This document shows positions 9,761 through 20,599 of a stretch of DNA of 64,000 bases, one piece after another. Source of the DNA: Semisulcospira habei (taxonomy: Eukaryota > Mollusca > Gastropoda > Semisulcospiridae). The position numbers and the translations under genes were made by a program. Below the pieces are notes generated by a model, which saw only the letters and a program-made list of their open reading frames with translations, was not told the origin of the DNA and ran no database searches. Location of the stretch: assembly GCA_036245525.1 (NCBI GenBank), contig BTPG01000003.1, positions 187,652,533 through 187,716,532 of the forward strand, in the 5' to 3' direction. Each line of letters begins with the position of its first letter. The first letter of the stretch is position 1.

Positions 9761-11741
9761 TCTCTCTTGGCTTGACTTCGCGAACGAAGATTTTATATGA
9801 GTTGCCCACGACGTCTGCAGGCTTGTTCGTGGCTGCGGAGGCCAATCCGAGACAGGCAGGTTCGACCGCAGTGGCTGCAAGGGGAGGTGTGGCCAGGGTT
9901 CTGAGTTGCGGCATCTCTGTTTTTTCTCCTGAGCCGCTTGTCCTTAAGGCTAGCTCTGTGAGAGTCTCCTTTGACAGCTGCCTTGTAAATGGTGGAGCGC
10001 CAGGTGTCACGGTCCACAGCAAGTGAAGACCACTGGTGGTAGTCGATTTGGCAGGCACTAAGTGACTTCTTGAGACAGTCTTTGTATCTCTTCTTTGGTG
10101 CCCCTCTGTCACGGTGTCCAGTAGCAAGCTCGCCGAACAGGGTGATCTTTGGTAGGCGATGATCCTCCATCCTGGAGACATGCCCCGCCCAGCGGAGCTG
10201 TGTCCGCAGCAGCAAAGCCTCGATGCTCACAGTTTCAGCCTGTTCAAGGACCTCGACGTTGGTGACATAGTCACTCCAGTGAATGCCCAGGATGGTGCGC
10301 AGGCAGCGCTGGTGGAAGCGTTCGAGGAGTCGTAGTTGGCTGCGGTAGAGGGCCCAGGACTCGGAACCATACAGCAGGGTGGTGAGGACCACAGCTCTGT
10401 ACACGCTGATCTTGGTGCCTGTTTTCAGCTGTTGATTGTGCCACACCCGCTTGAAAAGTCGCCCGAAAGCGCTGTTCGCTTTTGCCAGCCTGCTGTCAAG
10501 CTCCTTGTCCAGCTTGGCGTCCGACGTGATAATGCAGCCAAGGTAAGTAAACTGGTGCACTGACTTTAGTTCAGACTCGCCAATGGTGACGTGAGGAGGG
10601 GGATACACTGTCTTGGGTGCCGGCTGATGGAGGACCTCTGTCTTTTTCAGACTGACCTCGAGTCCAAAGAGCTGGGCAGCGTCTGCGAAGCAGGACGTGA
10701 TGCGCTGCAGGGCTCTCTCTGTGTGTGCAACGAGGGCAGCGTCATCAGCAAAAAGCAGCTCACGAATCAGTTGGTCTAGGGTTTTCGTGTGGGCCTGCAG
10801 TCGTCTGAGGTTGAACAGGCTGCCATCGAGACGATACCTGATGTACACAGCATCGTCATCATCGAGGTCCACTGTGGCCTGCTTCAACATCATGCTAAAA
10901 AAGATGGTGAAGAGGGTCGGTGCCAGCACGCAGCCCTGCTTTACGCCGTTGAGAATAGGGAATGGTTCTGAGAGGTCATTGTTGAGTCTGACTTGGCCTT
11001 GCTGGTCCTCGTGTAGCTGGACAATCATGCTGAGGAACTTTGGGGGACAGCCAAGTCGCTCCAGGATCTGCCACATGCCTTGCCTGCTCACAGTGTCGAA
11101 CGCTTTTGTTAGGTCGACAAACGTTACGTACAGCCCTTTGTTCTGCTCGCGGCACATCTCCTGAAGCTGTCTCAGCACAAAGACCATATCGGTGGTGCTC
11201 CTGTTTGCTCTGAAGCCACACTGGCCCTCTGGGAGTTGGTCTTCAGCGATGGCAGGTACCAGCCGATTCAGGAGCAGCCTTGCAAGAATTTTCCCAGCAA
11301 TGGACAGCAGGGTGATTCCCCGATAGTTGGAACAGTCAGACTTCTCGCCTTTGTTCTTGTACAGGGTGATAACGACAGCATCACGGAGATCCTTTGGTAG
11401 TGTTCTTTCCTCCCAGCAGCAGAGAAAGAGGTCATGGAGCTTGTTGTGCAGTGCTGTGCCTCCATGTTTCCATATCTCTGGCGGTATTCCATCAATGCCT
11501 GCTGCTTTGCCACTCTTGAGCTGGTGGATGGCTGTGAGGGTCTCTTCAGCGGTGGGCGGTTTGTCCAATTCAACCTTTACTGGGAGTTGTGGGATTTGTA
11601 GGACGACTGCTTCTTGAACAGTGCGCTCAGCGCTGAAGAGGCTCTGAAAGTACTCCGACCAGCGGTTCAAGATGGAGGTATTATCTGTGAGGAGTGCCTG
11701 GCCATTCGCGCTTCGCAGGGGACTTTGTACCAGGTGCCTGG
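9761..11741 (-). mobile_element. RTE-like LINE, 5'-truncated copy 1
   Basis: This element reads 5' to 3' from 11741 to 9761. It is inserted between the CA tract and the TATG array; copy B of the segmental duplication lacks it. Its 3' boundary (tctctcttggcttgacttcg on +) is identical to the boundary of copy 2 at 62125, which defines the true 3' end. The endonuclease region is absent, so it is 5'-truncated. The two copies differ at only scattered positions, implying recent activity. Confidence 0.9.
9793..11740 (-). CDS. Reverse transcriptase ORF of RTE-like LINE (N-terminally truncated)
   Basis: One open frame runs from the truncation point to the stop. RT landmarks in order are AAGIDGIPPEIW, YRGITLLSIAGKILARLL, FVDLTKAFDTVS (motif A), GVKQGCVLAPTLF (motif B) and LLFADDAALV (motif C, FADD). 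A thumb-like region with RWAGHVSRM follows. The C-terminus has a cysteine-histidine motif (CSHCGRTC, then RIGLRSHEQAC). These features fit RTE-type or related LINE proteins; the clade is not certain. The frame has no start codon of its own and lies in an intron of the + Rho gene in antisense orientation, so expression is unlikely. Confidence 0.88.
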
Positions 11742-11880
11742 TATGTATGTATGTATGTATGTATGTATGTATGTATGTATGTATGTATGTATGTATGTAT
11801 GTATGTATGTATGTATGTATGTATGTATGTATGTATGTATGTATGTATGTATGTATGTATGTATGTATGTATGTATGTAT
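11741..11880. repeat. (TATG)n array
   Basis: About 35 uninterrupted TATG units directly 5' of the LINE copy. In copy B only tatgtatgtat remains (43671-43681), so the array expanded after duplication, perhaps seeded by the insertion. Confidence 0.95.
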
Positions 11881-12029
11881 ATTAGTGTCATGGTTTCCAT
11901 GTCACGATCAGATTGTCCATGTTGTGAGAAGCGGTCCTGAAGTGGTTTTTTTTTTTTAATTTAAATCCCCCCCCCCCCCAACCCACTTGTGTATGGGCTA
12001 AATTCCTCAAACACAATTACAACGAATTT

Positions 12030-12080
12030 TTAACTCATTCGAGACGCGCTGCCTCCAGATACGTGGCTCGAATGAGTTAA
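12030..12080. repeat. TTAA-bounded palindrome, internally shortened
   Basis: ttaactcattcgaga at the left and ctcgaatgagttaa at the right. The orthologous position in copy B (43837-43916) holds an 80-bp version. Copy A has therefore lost about 29 bp of the hairpin centre. Confidence 0.8.
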
Positions 12081-12764
12081 TCTGTATATAAATATACGAG
12101 TGAAGCGTCGCGCGCACGGTACAGGCTCATGGAACTGAGCACTCGAGAGTTCACTCAAAGACATAATAAGCGGCCAGACTAGAACAGAAAAGTCGAGACG
12201 AAAACAAGACATGGCTAGACGAAAGATACCGTACAAGGGTGTCTACAGCAGTGAGGTTACGTTTGCAACGAACGACTTCCAACAAAGAACGAGAGCGAAG
12301 CCACGGCTGACATCATAACCATGTGTACCAGAGTTTCTGTTGTCTATGACATCTGCCTCTTGGATATACTTATAGAACAAGCTGATTATCCGCCATGACT
12401 TTGCACTTGTTTGTTGTTGAGAGTCGTTTCGTGTAAACGAAACCTCAACAGTATCTATGGCTAAACAAGACGACTAGATTGGGGGGGGGGGGAGGGGGAC
12501 GAGGGGAGAGTGGGAGATATGGGGAAAGGTAGATAGAACCTGGGATGGAGGTCCCGAGAATGGGGAGTGGGCGGGAAAAAGGGGGAGAGGGGACAGAAAA
12601 GAAACAGCTCTCGCGATCTTTTCACCGGTCGATAAAAAGAAATTGAACTATCTTTCTTACTGGTTGTTTCTCTTGATTAGACACCACCGTCAGAGGCAAT
12701 GATTCGAGGAGGCAACCAGTGTTACGATCTGACTCTTGTGTCCATCGTCTGTTTCTGCTGTCAG

Positions 12765-12914
12765 ATGAGCCTGAGTTTGCACGACACATCCGGTTTATCA
12801 GACTATGACCGTTTAAGGTCGCTGGAGTACCCCGACAGTGATGTGGTCATCATCTGCTTTGACATCAACAACCGAGCATCACTGGAAAACATCGCGTGCA
12901 GATGGAACCCTGAG
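12765..12914 (+). CDS. Rho-like GTPase gene (+), exon 2 of 3
   Basis: Preceded by the acceptor tttctgctgtcag and followed by donor gtggga, phase 0 at both ends, 50 codons. It encodes the G3/switch II segment LHDTSGLSDYDRLRSLEYP. Compared with the usual [18 protein letters not shown] pattern, W is replaced by H, A by S and the catalytic Q by L (residue 69 of the model). It then continues with VVIICFDINNRASLENI and the helix ending CRWNPE. The upstream intron (9402-12764) contains the LINE and several microsatellites. Loss of the glutamine predicts poor intrinsic GTP hydrolysis; this is inferred from the family. Confidence 0.85.
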
Positions 12915-13007
12915 GTGGGACAATATAAGAAATTTTCTCCTTATAACGACTTGTACAACCTTCTCTAGTGAAACGGCGGTTATAAATGGCGCTGCTTATT
13001 GTTGACA

Positions 13008-13087
13008 TTAACTCATTCGAGACGAACTGCATCCGCATACGCGGCTTCAGCCGCGTATCCGGATGCAGTTTGTCTCGAATGAGTTAA
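13008..13087. repeat. TTAA-bounded near-perfect palindrome, 80 bp
   Basis: ttaactcattcgagac...gcatccgcatacgcggct pairs with agccgcgtatccggatgc...gtctcgaatgagttaa. Both ends are TTAA. It lies in the second intron of the + Rho gene. Confidence 0.9.
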
Positions 13088-13360
13088 CAGCTTCATTATT
13101 ACAGTCCTGTGACAATCTTTCATCGAACGTTGCAGTTTTATATATCATGGCTTTTAATTTTCGGGAATGTATGATTCTCCGCACTAGTCCGTGTGTGTAT
13201 GAATATTCTGTGTACATCGGCGCATCTACTAGCAAACGAGATGACTCAGCCAGGGTGTGTGTGTTTTGACGTCTGATACTCGCTTCTATTATTGTTCGAA
13301 ATGTTTTATATAAACTTTATATTATTCAGGAACAAATATATAGAAGAAACGTACTATACG

Positions 13361-13583
13361 GTTCCATAAACACGAATTCGATACGAATACGACCCGAACC
13401 CGATACGGTGATGCAATTTTCCTTCAAAAACTGCGTCATTTTCGTTCGAAGTTGGATGCGTTTCCGCATGGGTCATATGGAAACGCACAAACATGAAAAG
13501 GACTTGCACGACTGAACCTTTATGTTTCGGACCCGTTTCGGATTCTGATCATGTTCGTATCGGATTCGTGTATATGGAACCGT
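13361..13583. repeat. Large imperfect palindrome, ~220 bp
   Basis: Left acggttccataaacacgaat and cgatacgaatac pair with right gttcgtatcggattcgtgt and atatggaaccgt. An inner pair gcgtttcc/ggaaacgc lies around catgggtcat. It is intronic in the + Rho gene, with no coding potential. Confidence 0.75.
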
Positions 13584-13809
13584 AGCTTAAAGTGTAGTTA
13601 AAGTGTAGTTTCTTGCAACTTTCGACCAATAGATTCGTATTCTTATTCATTCGTTTAATTTTAATTCTTCAGAACTCATGTCACAGTTACAGTCTGACCT
13701 CTGGTGCCTTGAACTGCGATGAGTGTCAGCTTAATTTCCAAAAAGATTCCCTTGCACGACAGAAAATGATTGAACATGTTGATTTTCTATTGTTGCGTTA
13801 TGCCCCCAG

Positions 13810-14085
13810 GTGCGTTACTTCTGTCCCAACGTGCCCATCATCCTCGTGGGCAACAAGAAGGACCTGCTCAACGACCCGGCCACACGCGCGGAGCTGCACC
13901 GCTTGAAACAGTCGCCCGTGCGGCTAGAAGAGGGGCGCGCCATGGCCAAGCGGATCGGAGCCGCAACCTATGTCGAGTGTTCGGCCAAGACCAAGGACGG
14001 CGTCAGGGAGGTCTTCGAGAAGGCCACCAGGGAGTCGATGAGAGAGAGACGTGTCGCACACAGCAACAGGTGTAGGCTTTTATGA
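13810..14085 (+). CDS. Rho-like GTPase gene (+), exon 3 of 3
   Basis: The acceptor tgcccccag precedes gtgcgttac. The 91 codons encode [14 protein letters not shown], the G4 motif NKKD, an insert-helix region ([19 protein letters not shown]), the G5 motif ECSAKT and [12 protein letters not shown]. The C-terminus ends CRLL, a CAAX box with leucine last and thus a predicted geranylgeranylation site, before tga. The expected polybasic region is weak ([11 protein letters not shown]). The exon 2/3 intron, splitting PE from VR, is absent from the minus-strand paralogue. A hairpin starts 145 bp after the stop. Confidence 0.88.
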   Translation: MRYFCPNVPIILVGNKKDLLNDPATRAELHRLKQSPVRLEEGRAMAKRIGAATYVECSAKTKDGVREVFEKATRESMRERRVAHSNRCRLL

Positions 14086-14229
14086 CAGCAAGAGGCGTAA
14101 CCTGCACCTGCACCTGCAGAGACTCAGGATTTGTGTCTCTTGCGGTTGGATGTCCTTGCAGTGAAATAATCCAGGAAAAACGAACACGCTTTAGACAGTC
14201 ACAGAGCATGGATACAAACGAGTTTTAGT

Positions 14230-14293
14230 AAGAGTCATAGACCCTCATGAGCCCCCGCAACTGCAGGGGCTCATGATTATCTATACCTCTTGC
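14230..14293. repeat. Hairpin, family tagatcctcatgagcccccgc
   Basis: agagtcatagaccctcatgag and cccccgc pair across a short loop with gcaggggctcatgattat and ctatacctct. It is 145 bp downstream of the + Rho stop codon, probably in or near its 3' UTR. Confidence 0.85.
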
Positions 14294-14339
14294 AGTTGGG
14301 TGTGCGTTTTTTTTAAGTGTTCATGCATTGTTGTCGGCG

Positions 14340-14530
14340 GTGGTCGTCGTAGTGTCGCAGCTGTTGTTGTTGCTTTGTTTGTTTGTTTGTTTGTTTGTTT
14401 GTTTGTTTGTTTGTTCTTGTTTTTTTGTGTGTGTTTTTGTGTTGTTGTTTTGTTGTTTTGTGTGTGTGAGTTTGTTTTGTTTTGTTTGTTTTTTGTTGTT
14501 TGTTTTTTTCTCCGTGTGCCGTTTTTCACA
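14340..14530. repeat. GTTT/TTG low-complexity tract
   Basis: Repeats of gtttgtttg, then mixed ttgttttgtg. The open frames here are compositional artefacts. Confidence 0.9.
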
Positions 14531-14753
14531 GTTCTGTTTGTTGTTTAATTTATCATCCGCGTCCTTACCCGTATCTAAGTTAAGCTGTTGTTTTCCGTCT
14601 GTCAAAGGATACACAATTTTTAGCACATTTTGTACATTTTTAGCACTTATCGGTCCATACAGAATCCGGATATGGATATTCCATCAACACTGGTGCAAGT
14701 GGTGCTTTGATTTACGAGTTGTCTGTGACTGGGTTGTCACAGTAAGAGTGGTG

Positions 14754-14965
14754 TATCACACATTGGAGCCGCGCTGCATCCGGATACGCGGCGTTTTGCT
14801 GTGTATCCCGACGCGGCATGTCTCCAATGCGTTAACTCATTTCACCCTGACACACCCTGGCTAGATGTGGATCGACCATGATAGTTCAAGGGTGATGCCA
14901 AAATAGCTTGGCGCCTATGTGCGCCAAGCTATTCTGGCACCATTCTTGAACTATCTTGGTCGATC
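14754..14965. repeat. Two adjacent hairpins (ttggagccgcgctgcatccgg; gatcgaccatgatagttcaa)
   Basis: The first pairs cattggagccgcgctgc with gcatgtctccaatg around a gcggcgttttgctg centre. The second (14870-14965) has arms gatcgaccatgatagttcaa and ggtgatgccaaaatagctt, with centre ggcgcctatgtgcgcc. Confidence 0.85.
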
Positions 14966-14997
14966 TGTCTCCTGGTTTGTATTGCAGTCTTCAGAGG

Positions 14998-15532
14998 TTC
15001 GGCATCCTGTCTCGGAAGACAATGGAGTATGCGCTTGCTGGGTCAGTCACTGGAGTGACCTCGCCAGTGCGCAAGCCTGGGCGAAGTGTATGGAGATCCT
15101 GGGATGCCCAGTCGTCAAGATCCCCCTCTCGGCCTCGCTGATGTATCCAAAGGAATGCAAAGCTGGCATCAGTTTGGCTGCAGGAGCTGCCAGAACAGTG
15201 CGTGAATACAGGCAGCTGTCTGCCTTCGGGGCTCCACTCCTGATTTGAAGGGTTTACTCCCCCACATTTGGCCGTTGGATCCAACCTGATCTCCTCCGTC
15301 CTCTAGCCGTTGGCTGTCAGAAACAGCTCATCCGCCTAGTGGTGCAATGTGAACACCACCCCCTCACGTGGTTTAGCCCACCAGCTGAGGTGGTTTGCCA
15401 GGGTGTGGCGCTTGGAGCCAACACGTGAGAGATTAAGGAGATGGATGAGGACCAGTGATGCCCGTCCGTCCTATGTAGGACGCAGCTGCTGAACAGCAAA
15501 GGTACTACCTCTATCCAGAGCCCCCTACACCC
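14998..15532. mobile_element. 535-bp insertion with 13-bp target duplication
   Basis: The insertion is flanked by cagtcttcagagg at 14985-14997 and 15533-15545. The paralogous site near 17600 has a single copy, confirming insertion. It is rich in short words such as gaggtggtttgccagggtg but has no recognised protein or clear tail. A 5'-truncated retroelement 3' region is the simplest reading; orientation is unresolved. Confidence 0.8.
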
Positions 15533-15635
15533 CAGTCTTCAGAGGACAACTCCAAAATTTAGGGAAGGTTAACGATCAAAGTGCATGATGGGATTTTGTA
15601 AACGCCCTTGTGTGTGCGTGTGTGTATATACGAGT

Positions 15636-16155
<520 letters not shown>

Positions 16156-16554
16156 TCGAGGTAACTGATCCGCCCCTGTAGCTTACTGGGTAACTAATCC
16201 GTCCCGCTGGGTGTTCAGTCGGGGAGTGCTGTCTTTCATTTTTCCTGCGCGGCCTGATTTTAAGCCATTCTGTTTTCGTAGCTGGCGTGTGAACTCCATT
16301 CGATTGTCTTCAAGACCCATGAATAACTGTTGCGACTTAAAATTTCACCATACGCTCTCGCTTTCTGACTAATCAGTGTGGTCGAAAGTCTGACAGCGTA
16401 CGAAATTTGACGGCCGGTGCTCGGGCCGAAATCGACTGCGGACCTTTCACTCGCTAGTAATATTCTTAACCCCTTCACTGCCACTGATCGTACACTGTAC
16501 GTCTGAAATCCGTGTAAAGACCTCCAGCTGCACAATGCATACAAAGTGTTTACA

Positions 16555-16620
16555 GCAAGAGGCATAGATCTTCATGAGCCCCCGCAATTGCGGGGGCGCA
16601 TGAGGATCTGTACCTCTTGC
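16555..16620. repeat. Hairpin, family tagatcctcatgagcccccgc
   Basis: gcaagaggcatagatcttca and tgagcccccgc pair across aatt with gcgggggcgcatgaggatc and tgtacctcttgc. A more diverged outer pair (ccttcactgcca at 16474; ggcagtgaaggtg at 16646) extends it. Confidence 0.9.
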
Positions 16621-16759
16621 AGTAGTGGGTTGTCCATTTTTCTCGGCAGTGAAGGTGTTAGTGCTGTGGAAACCGTTGTAGTCACGGACATTCTCAGAAC
16701 AGATCTGAACGGCAAAACAACGTTGACTTTTTGAAATATATGTACTCCTCATTGTGAAT

Positions 16760-16859
16760 CTTGTAAGTTGAATGGGTAGAAGTTTTAATGTGACACAGAT
16801 TCACCCTCGTGTCATCTTCCCAGATCCCACTGCATACACACACACGCGCCGCGCGCGCG

Positions 16860-16899
<40 letters not shown>

Positions 16900-16960
16900 G
16901 CCCCCCCCCCCTTCCTCCACCTTAAAGGTAACTGATCCGTCCATTATCTCAGGCTAAAGG
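16760..16960. repeat. Dispersed repeat gacacagattcaccctcgtgtcatcttc plus CA/CG tract
   Basis: gttgaatgggtagaagttttaatgtgacacag and the following ccctcgtgtcatcttcccagatcccactgc recur at 18570-18650. A gcgcgcgcgc run and a CA tract (16850-16900) follow. No gene is recognised between 16960 and 17219. Confidence 0.7.
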
Positions 16961-17218
16961 TCCGAACATGAAGTGGGAGGTGGGTGAGGGGGTTAGTGCG
17001 TGTTAAGGCTATCAGACTATCACCATTCGCCAAAATATCAAACAACGGGGGTGGGGTGGGGGGTTCCGAACACCCCAAAAAGGGACTTTGAAAATCCGTA
17101 TACGCCTATTAACCTATTAACTCTGTCAACGCATGAAGGCGTCAAGCTAATCTGGCACTATCCTTGAATTATCATTGTCAATCAATCTTCTGCTGTAGGG
17201 TGTTGGCGCTGAAAGGAC

Positions 17219-17707
17219 AAAGTTAAGCTGATTTTTCCGTCTGGCAAAGGATACACAATTTTTAGCACATTTTGCGTCCACTTATCGGTACATACAAATT
17301 ACGGATATATCCCATTAACACTGGTGCAAGTGGTGCTTGATTTACGAGTTGTCTGTGACTAAGGGTGTTCACACATTGGAGTCGCGCTGCATCCGGATAC
17401 GCGGCGTTTTGCTGTGTGTCCCGAAATAACATGTCTCCAATGCGTAAACTCATTTCACCCTGACACCCTAGCTAGATGTGGATCGACCATGATAGTTCAA
17501 GGATGATGCCAAAATAGCTTGGCGCCAATGGGTGCCAAGCTATTCTGGCACCACCCTTGAAACTATTTCGGTCGGTCTGTCTCCTGGTTTGTATTGCAGT
17601 CTTCAGAGGACAACTCCAAAATTTAGGGAAGTCAGATAAAAAATTAACGATCAAAGTGCATGATGGGGTTTTGTAAACGCCCTTGTGTGTGCGTGTGTGT
17701 ATATACG

Positions 17708-17799
<92 letters not shown>

Positions 17800-17820
17800 T
17801 ATGTGTTTGTTCGTTCACCT
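17219..17820 (+). repeat. Local duplication copy 2 (empty insertion site)
   Basis: This is the partner of 14576-15785. It carries both hairpins (17370-17451 and 17481-17577), an uninterrupted cagtcttcagagg, then acaactccaaaatttaggg, and a GT then GTGC tract (17713-17805). Confidence 0.88.
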
Positions 17821-18071
17821 GTATCTCAACGAATGATACTGTATCTGTGTATTTGTTTGTAACGGGTTTCATACGACCTCCCTAGATTCAGTGTTACTAT
17901 TGTCTTACATATTTCTCACCGCAGTATTTATAGTAGGTCCTTTCTCACTGCAGTATTTATTTATAGGTCGTATCTGCGTCCTCAAAAAAAGAAGATTAGT
18001 AAGACTTGTTGTTTTCGACTCCTGAAATCCTAAATCTGCTGGTACGGTTTTAGGAAACTGGATACAACTTT

Positions 18072-18226
18072 ATTGCCAGGGACCATGCTGTAGTGCGTCA
18101 GGGCTGAATTATTGCCAGGTACCATGGTGTAGTGCGTCAGGGCTGAATTATTGCCAGGGACCATGCTGTAGTGCGTCAGGGCTGAATTATGGCCAGGGAC
18201 CATGGTGTAGTGCGTCAGGGCCGAAT
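18072..18226. repeat. Tandem repeat, 4 x 39 bp
   Basis: Units start at 18072, 18111, 18150 and 18189 with attgccagggaccatg, then tgtagtgcgtcagggctga. Differences are one to three bases per unit. On the minus strand 39 bp gives a 13-residue repeat (ALTHYTMVPGNNS) inside an 89-codon frame. No start context or homology supports a protein. Confidence 0.92.
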
Positions 18227-19087
18227 GGGTTAAACGCGCTGCACTCTTTCTTTCTTTGTACTTGCTTGTTGGAGATGTTTGTTTGTTCATTTGTTTCATT
18301 TTTCTGTCTTTATTCCCCCTTTCATTCTTTCTCTACTTTGAAAACAAAAACCTCTTACATTAGTGTCAGCAATATAAAAGACACATCAGTGTGGACTGCC
18401 ATTGAAAGGTGCGTTACTGTTATCCTTTTTTTAACACACCACAGAGGTACAGGCATGTTCATATATCAAAATACATACTGGGGTGTAAGAGGGAGGGTTC
18501 CAAGACCCTCCCCCCCCCCCCCCATCCCAAAAGAAAAGGAGCAAATCTAAGTGAATCTTGTTGTGAATCTTATGAATTGAATGGGTAGACGTTTTAACGT
18601 GACACAGACTCGGAGACACCCTCGTGTCATCTTCCCAGACCCCACTACATACACACGCACACGAGTTACGGTAAACATGTGCTATGGGATTTTGTAAACG
18701 CCCTGCCGCGTTTTGTGTGCATGTACATATCAATAATTCTTCTCATAATCTGCATTTATCTCTTTACTTGTGTATAACCGATTTTCATAGAGTATTACCT
18801 CCCTTGCTTCTGTGTTGCAATATCTCTCGGTTTTCTCACTGCAGTATATCTGTTTATCGGTCTTATATCTTTGTGTTGAAAAAAGAGTTGCTCAGTAAGA
18901 CTGTTGTTGGGTTGTGTTTTTTTTTTTGTTTGTTTAGGGTTTTTGTTGTTGTTTTTTGTTGTTGTTGTGTAATCCGGAATCTTTACCTCAATACGGTTTT
19001 ATGAAATTGTTAACCCCTTCAAAGCCAGCGACCCATGAATGATCTCTTCTCAGCTATCGCAACTAGGTAAAGAAACAAATGCGGCCA

Positions 19088-19153
19088 GCAAGAGGTATAG
19101 ATCCTCATGAGTCCCCGCGACAGCGGGCGCTCATGAGGATCTATGCCTCTTGC
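19088..19153. repeat. Hairpin, family tagatcctcatgagcccccgc
   Basis: gcaagaggtatagatcctca and tgagtccccgc pair with gcgggcgctcatgaggatc and tatgcctcttgc. It is preceded by ttaaccccttcaaagcca at about 19011, a relative of the outer terminus seen at 16468 and 26545. Confidence 0.9.
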
Positions 19154-19705
19154 ATTTGAGTTGTGTTCGCTATAAATCGACAGTGATGGATTATCTCGAT
19201 GTCAAAACATTTGCGTTTCAGTGCTGTATCCATGAAAACCAAAATGCACAAAGCTGCATTGATAAATATATTGTTTGTCCTCAATTATATTGAATTATTT
19301 CAATACCGTGACGGTACTGGAAATAATCTTTCTGTAATCAGTGTTGTGCATGCCCTGGTGTTGTACATGTTAATGAATTTGAGGAAAAGCGTTCGAGCAT
19401 TTTATTTGTGGATTGTTTTGTGTACTGCAAGTCTGGTCCTGTTTTGAAAAATGTCGGTCTTGGACTAGTCTTGGTCAATGCATTGGCTGTTCTCCAATAA
19501 AATTTCTGTGATTCATTGTGTGCTTTTAGTAACTCGGAATTTCTCTCTCTAGAATCCACAGGCGTGGGATGATCATTGTGAAATCGATCACTTCTGTACC
19601 AACCCGTGTTACAAGTCTTATTGATTTCACAAAGATCATCCTATGCCTGTACTAAAATCGTTTTCAACTTTTCATTTAAAGACAGTTACAAAATATATTC
19701 AATAG

Positions 19706-19841
<136 letters not shown>

Positions 19842-20299
19842 CAGTGTGTGTGTGTGAGAGAGACAGACAGAAAGAGACAGACAGAGACAAGATACAGAGA
19901 GAGAAAGTCTGATTTAAAAAAGTCTTCTTTCTACAAAATGTTTAATTTTTGCATTTAGTAGCTTGATTATTAATCAGGTTTTCATCATAAACAAAACAAA
20001 ATAGATATCAAATTTACAAATTCAAAACAAAATACTCGTACGGATACCATCATTTTACAAACAAATAAAATCTTCCACGCCGATTGCAATGGATGTCGGT
20101 AATACAAACACGAAGTTGTAGGAAACTTTTCAGCACACGTAAACCACTCGCACTAAAACTGATAAAGTCTGTATATTTTTTGTTGTAAACTTGCACAGGT
20201 GAATTGGTTACACAACAAATAATACATTTTGTAGGCGTGTACTAGCACAGCCGAGGTCTCATATCTAATGTGTTCGAACAAGAAGTGGCTGAAATGTAA

Positions 20300-20389
20300 A
20301 TCGACCATCATAGGTCAAGGGTAGTGCCAGATTCGCTCGCGAATTTGGCACTACCGCACTACCCTTGAACTATTGGGGTGTTTGTTCAT
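20300..20389. repeat. Hairpin, diverged member of gatcgaccatgatagttcaa family
   Basis: atcgaccatcataggtcaag and ggtagtgccagattcg pair with cgaatttggcactacc and acccttgaacta around ctcg. Confidence 0.8.
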
Positions 20390-20427
20390 CTCCCGCAGTT
20401 AGCGAAGGACGTAAAATGTGACAGACC

Positions 20428-20479
20428 TAAACATGGGTGGGACCGAAAAAAAAGTTGAATCATGAAGCGGGGGTCTTTG

Positions 20480-20521
<42 letters not shown>

Positions 20522-20575
20522 CACGATATATATGTATTTAATCCGGAAATCCGGCTGTAGCCGAAAAAGTCCCAC
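20428..20575. repeat. Inverted repeat enclosing (TA)n
   Basis: atgggtgggac (20432) pairs with gtcccacccaa (20568), and ggaatatatata with the tail atatattcc around 20480-20522. The region is AT-rich and cruciform-prone; no coding content is seen. Confidence 0.7.
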
Positions 20576-20599
20576 CCAAGCCTAAGCTATTCTTGATAG

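Larger units (their letters stand above)
7094..12300 (+). repeat. Segmental duplication copy A
   Basis: The block from gaggcgcccagtgtaagtgc to gagagcgaag is repeated in the same order and orientation at 41163-50206. It includes the GT tract, nested hairpins, GGTT array, Rho exon 1, AAT array and CA tract. Copy A alone contains the RTE-like LINE at 9761-11741. Relative to copy B it lacks about 230 bp near 12150. Homology ends before Rho exon 2, so only exon 1 was duplicated. Confidence 0.9.

Noticed and set aside
10697..11164. Antisense open frames over both RTE-like copies (also 63064-63693)
   Set aside because: They are mirror frames of the RT gene, present only because the sense codons avoid antisense stops.
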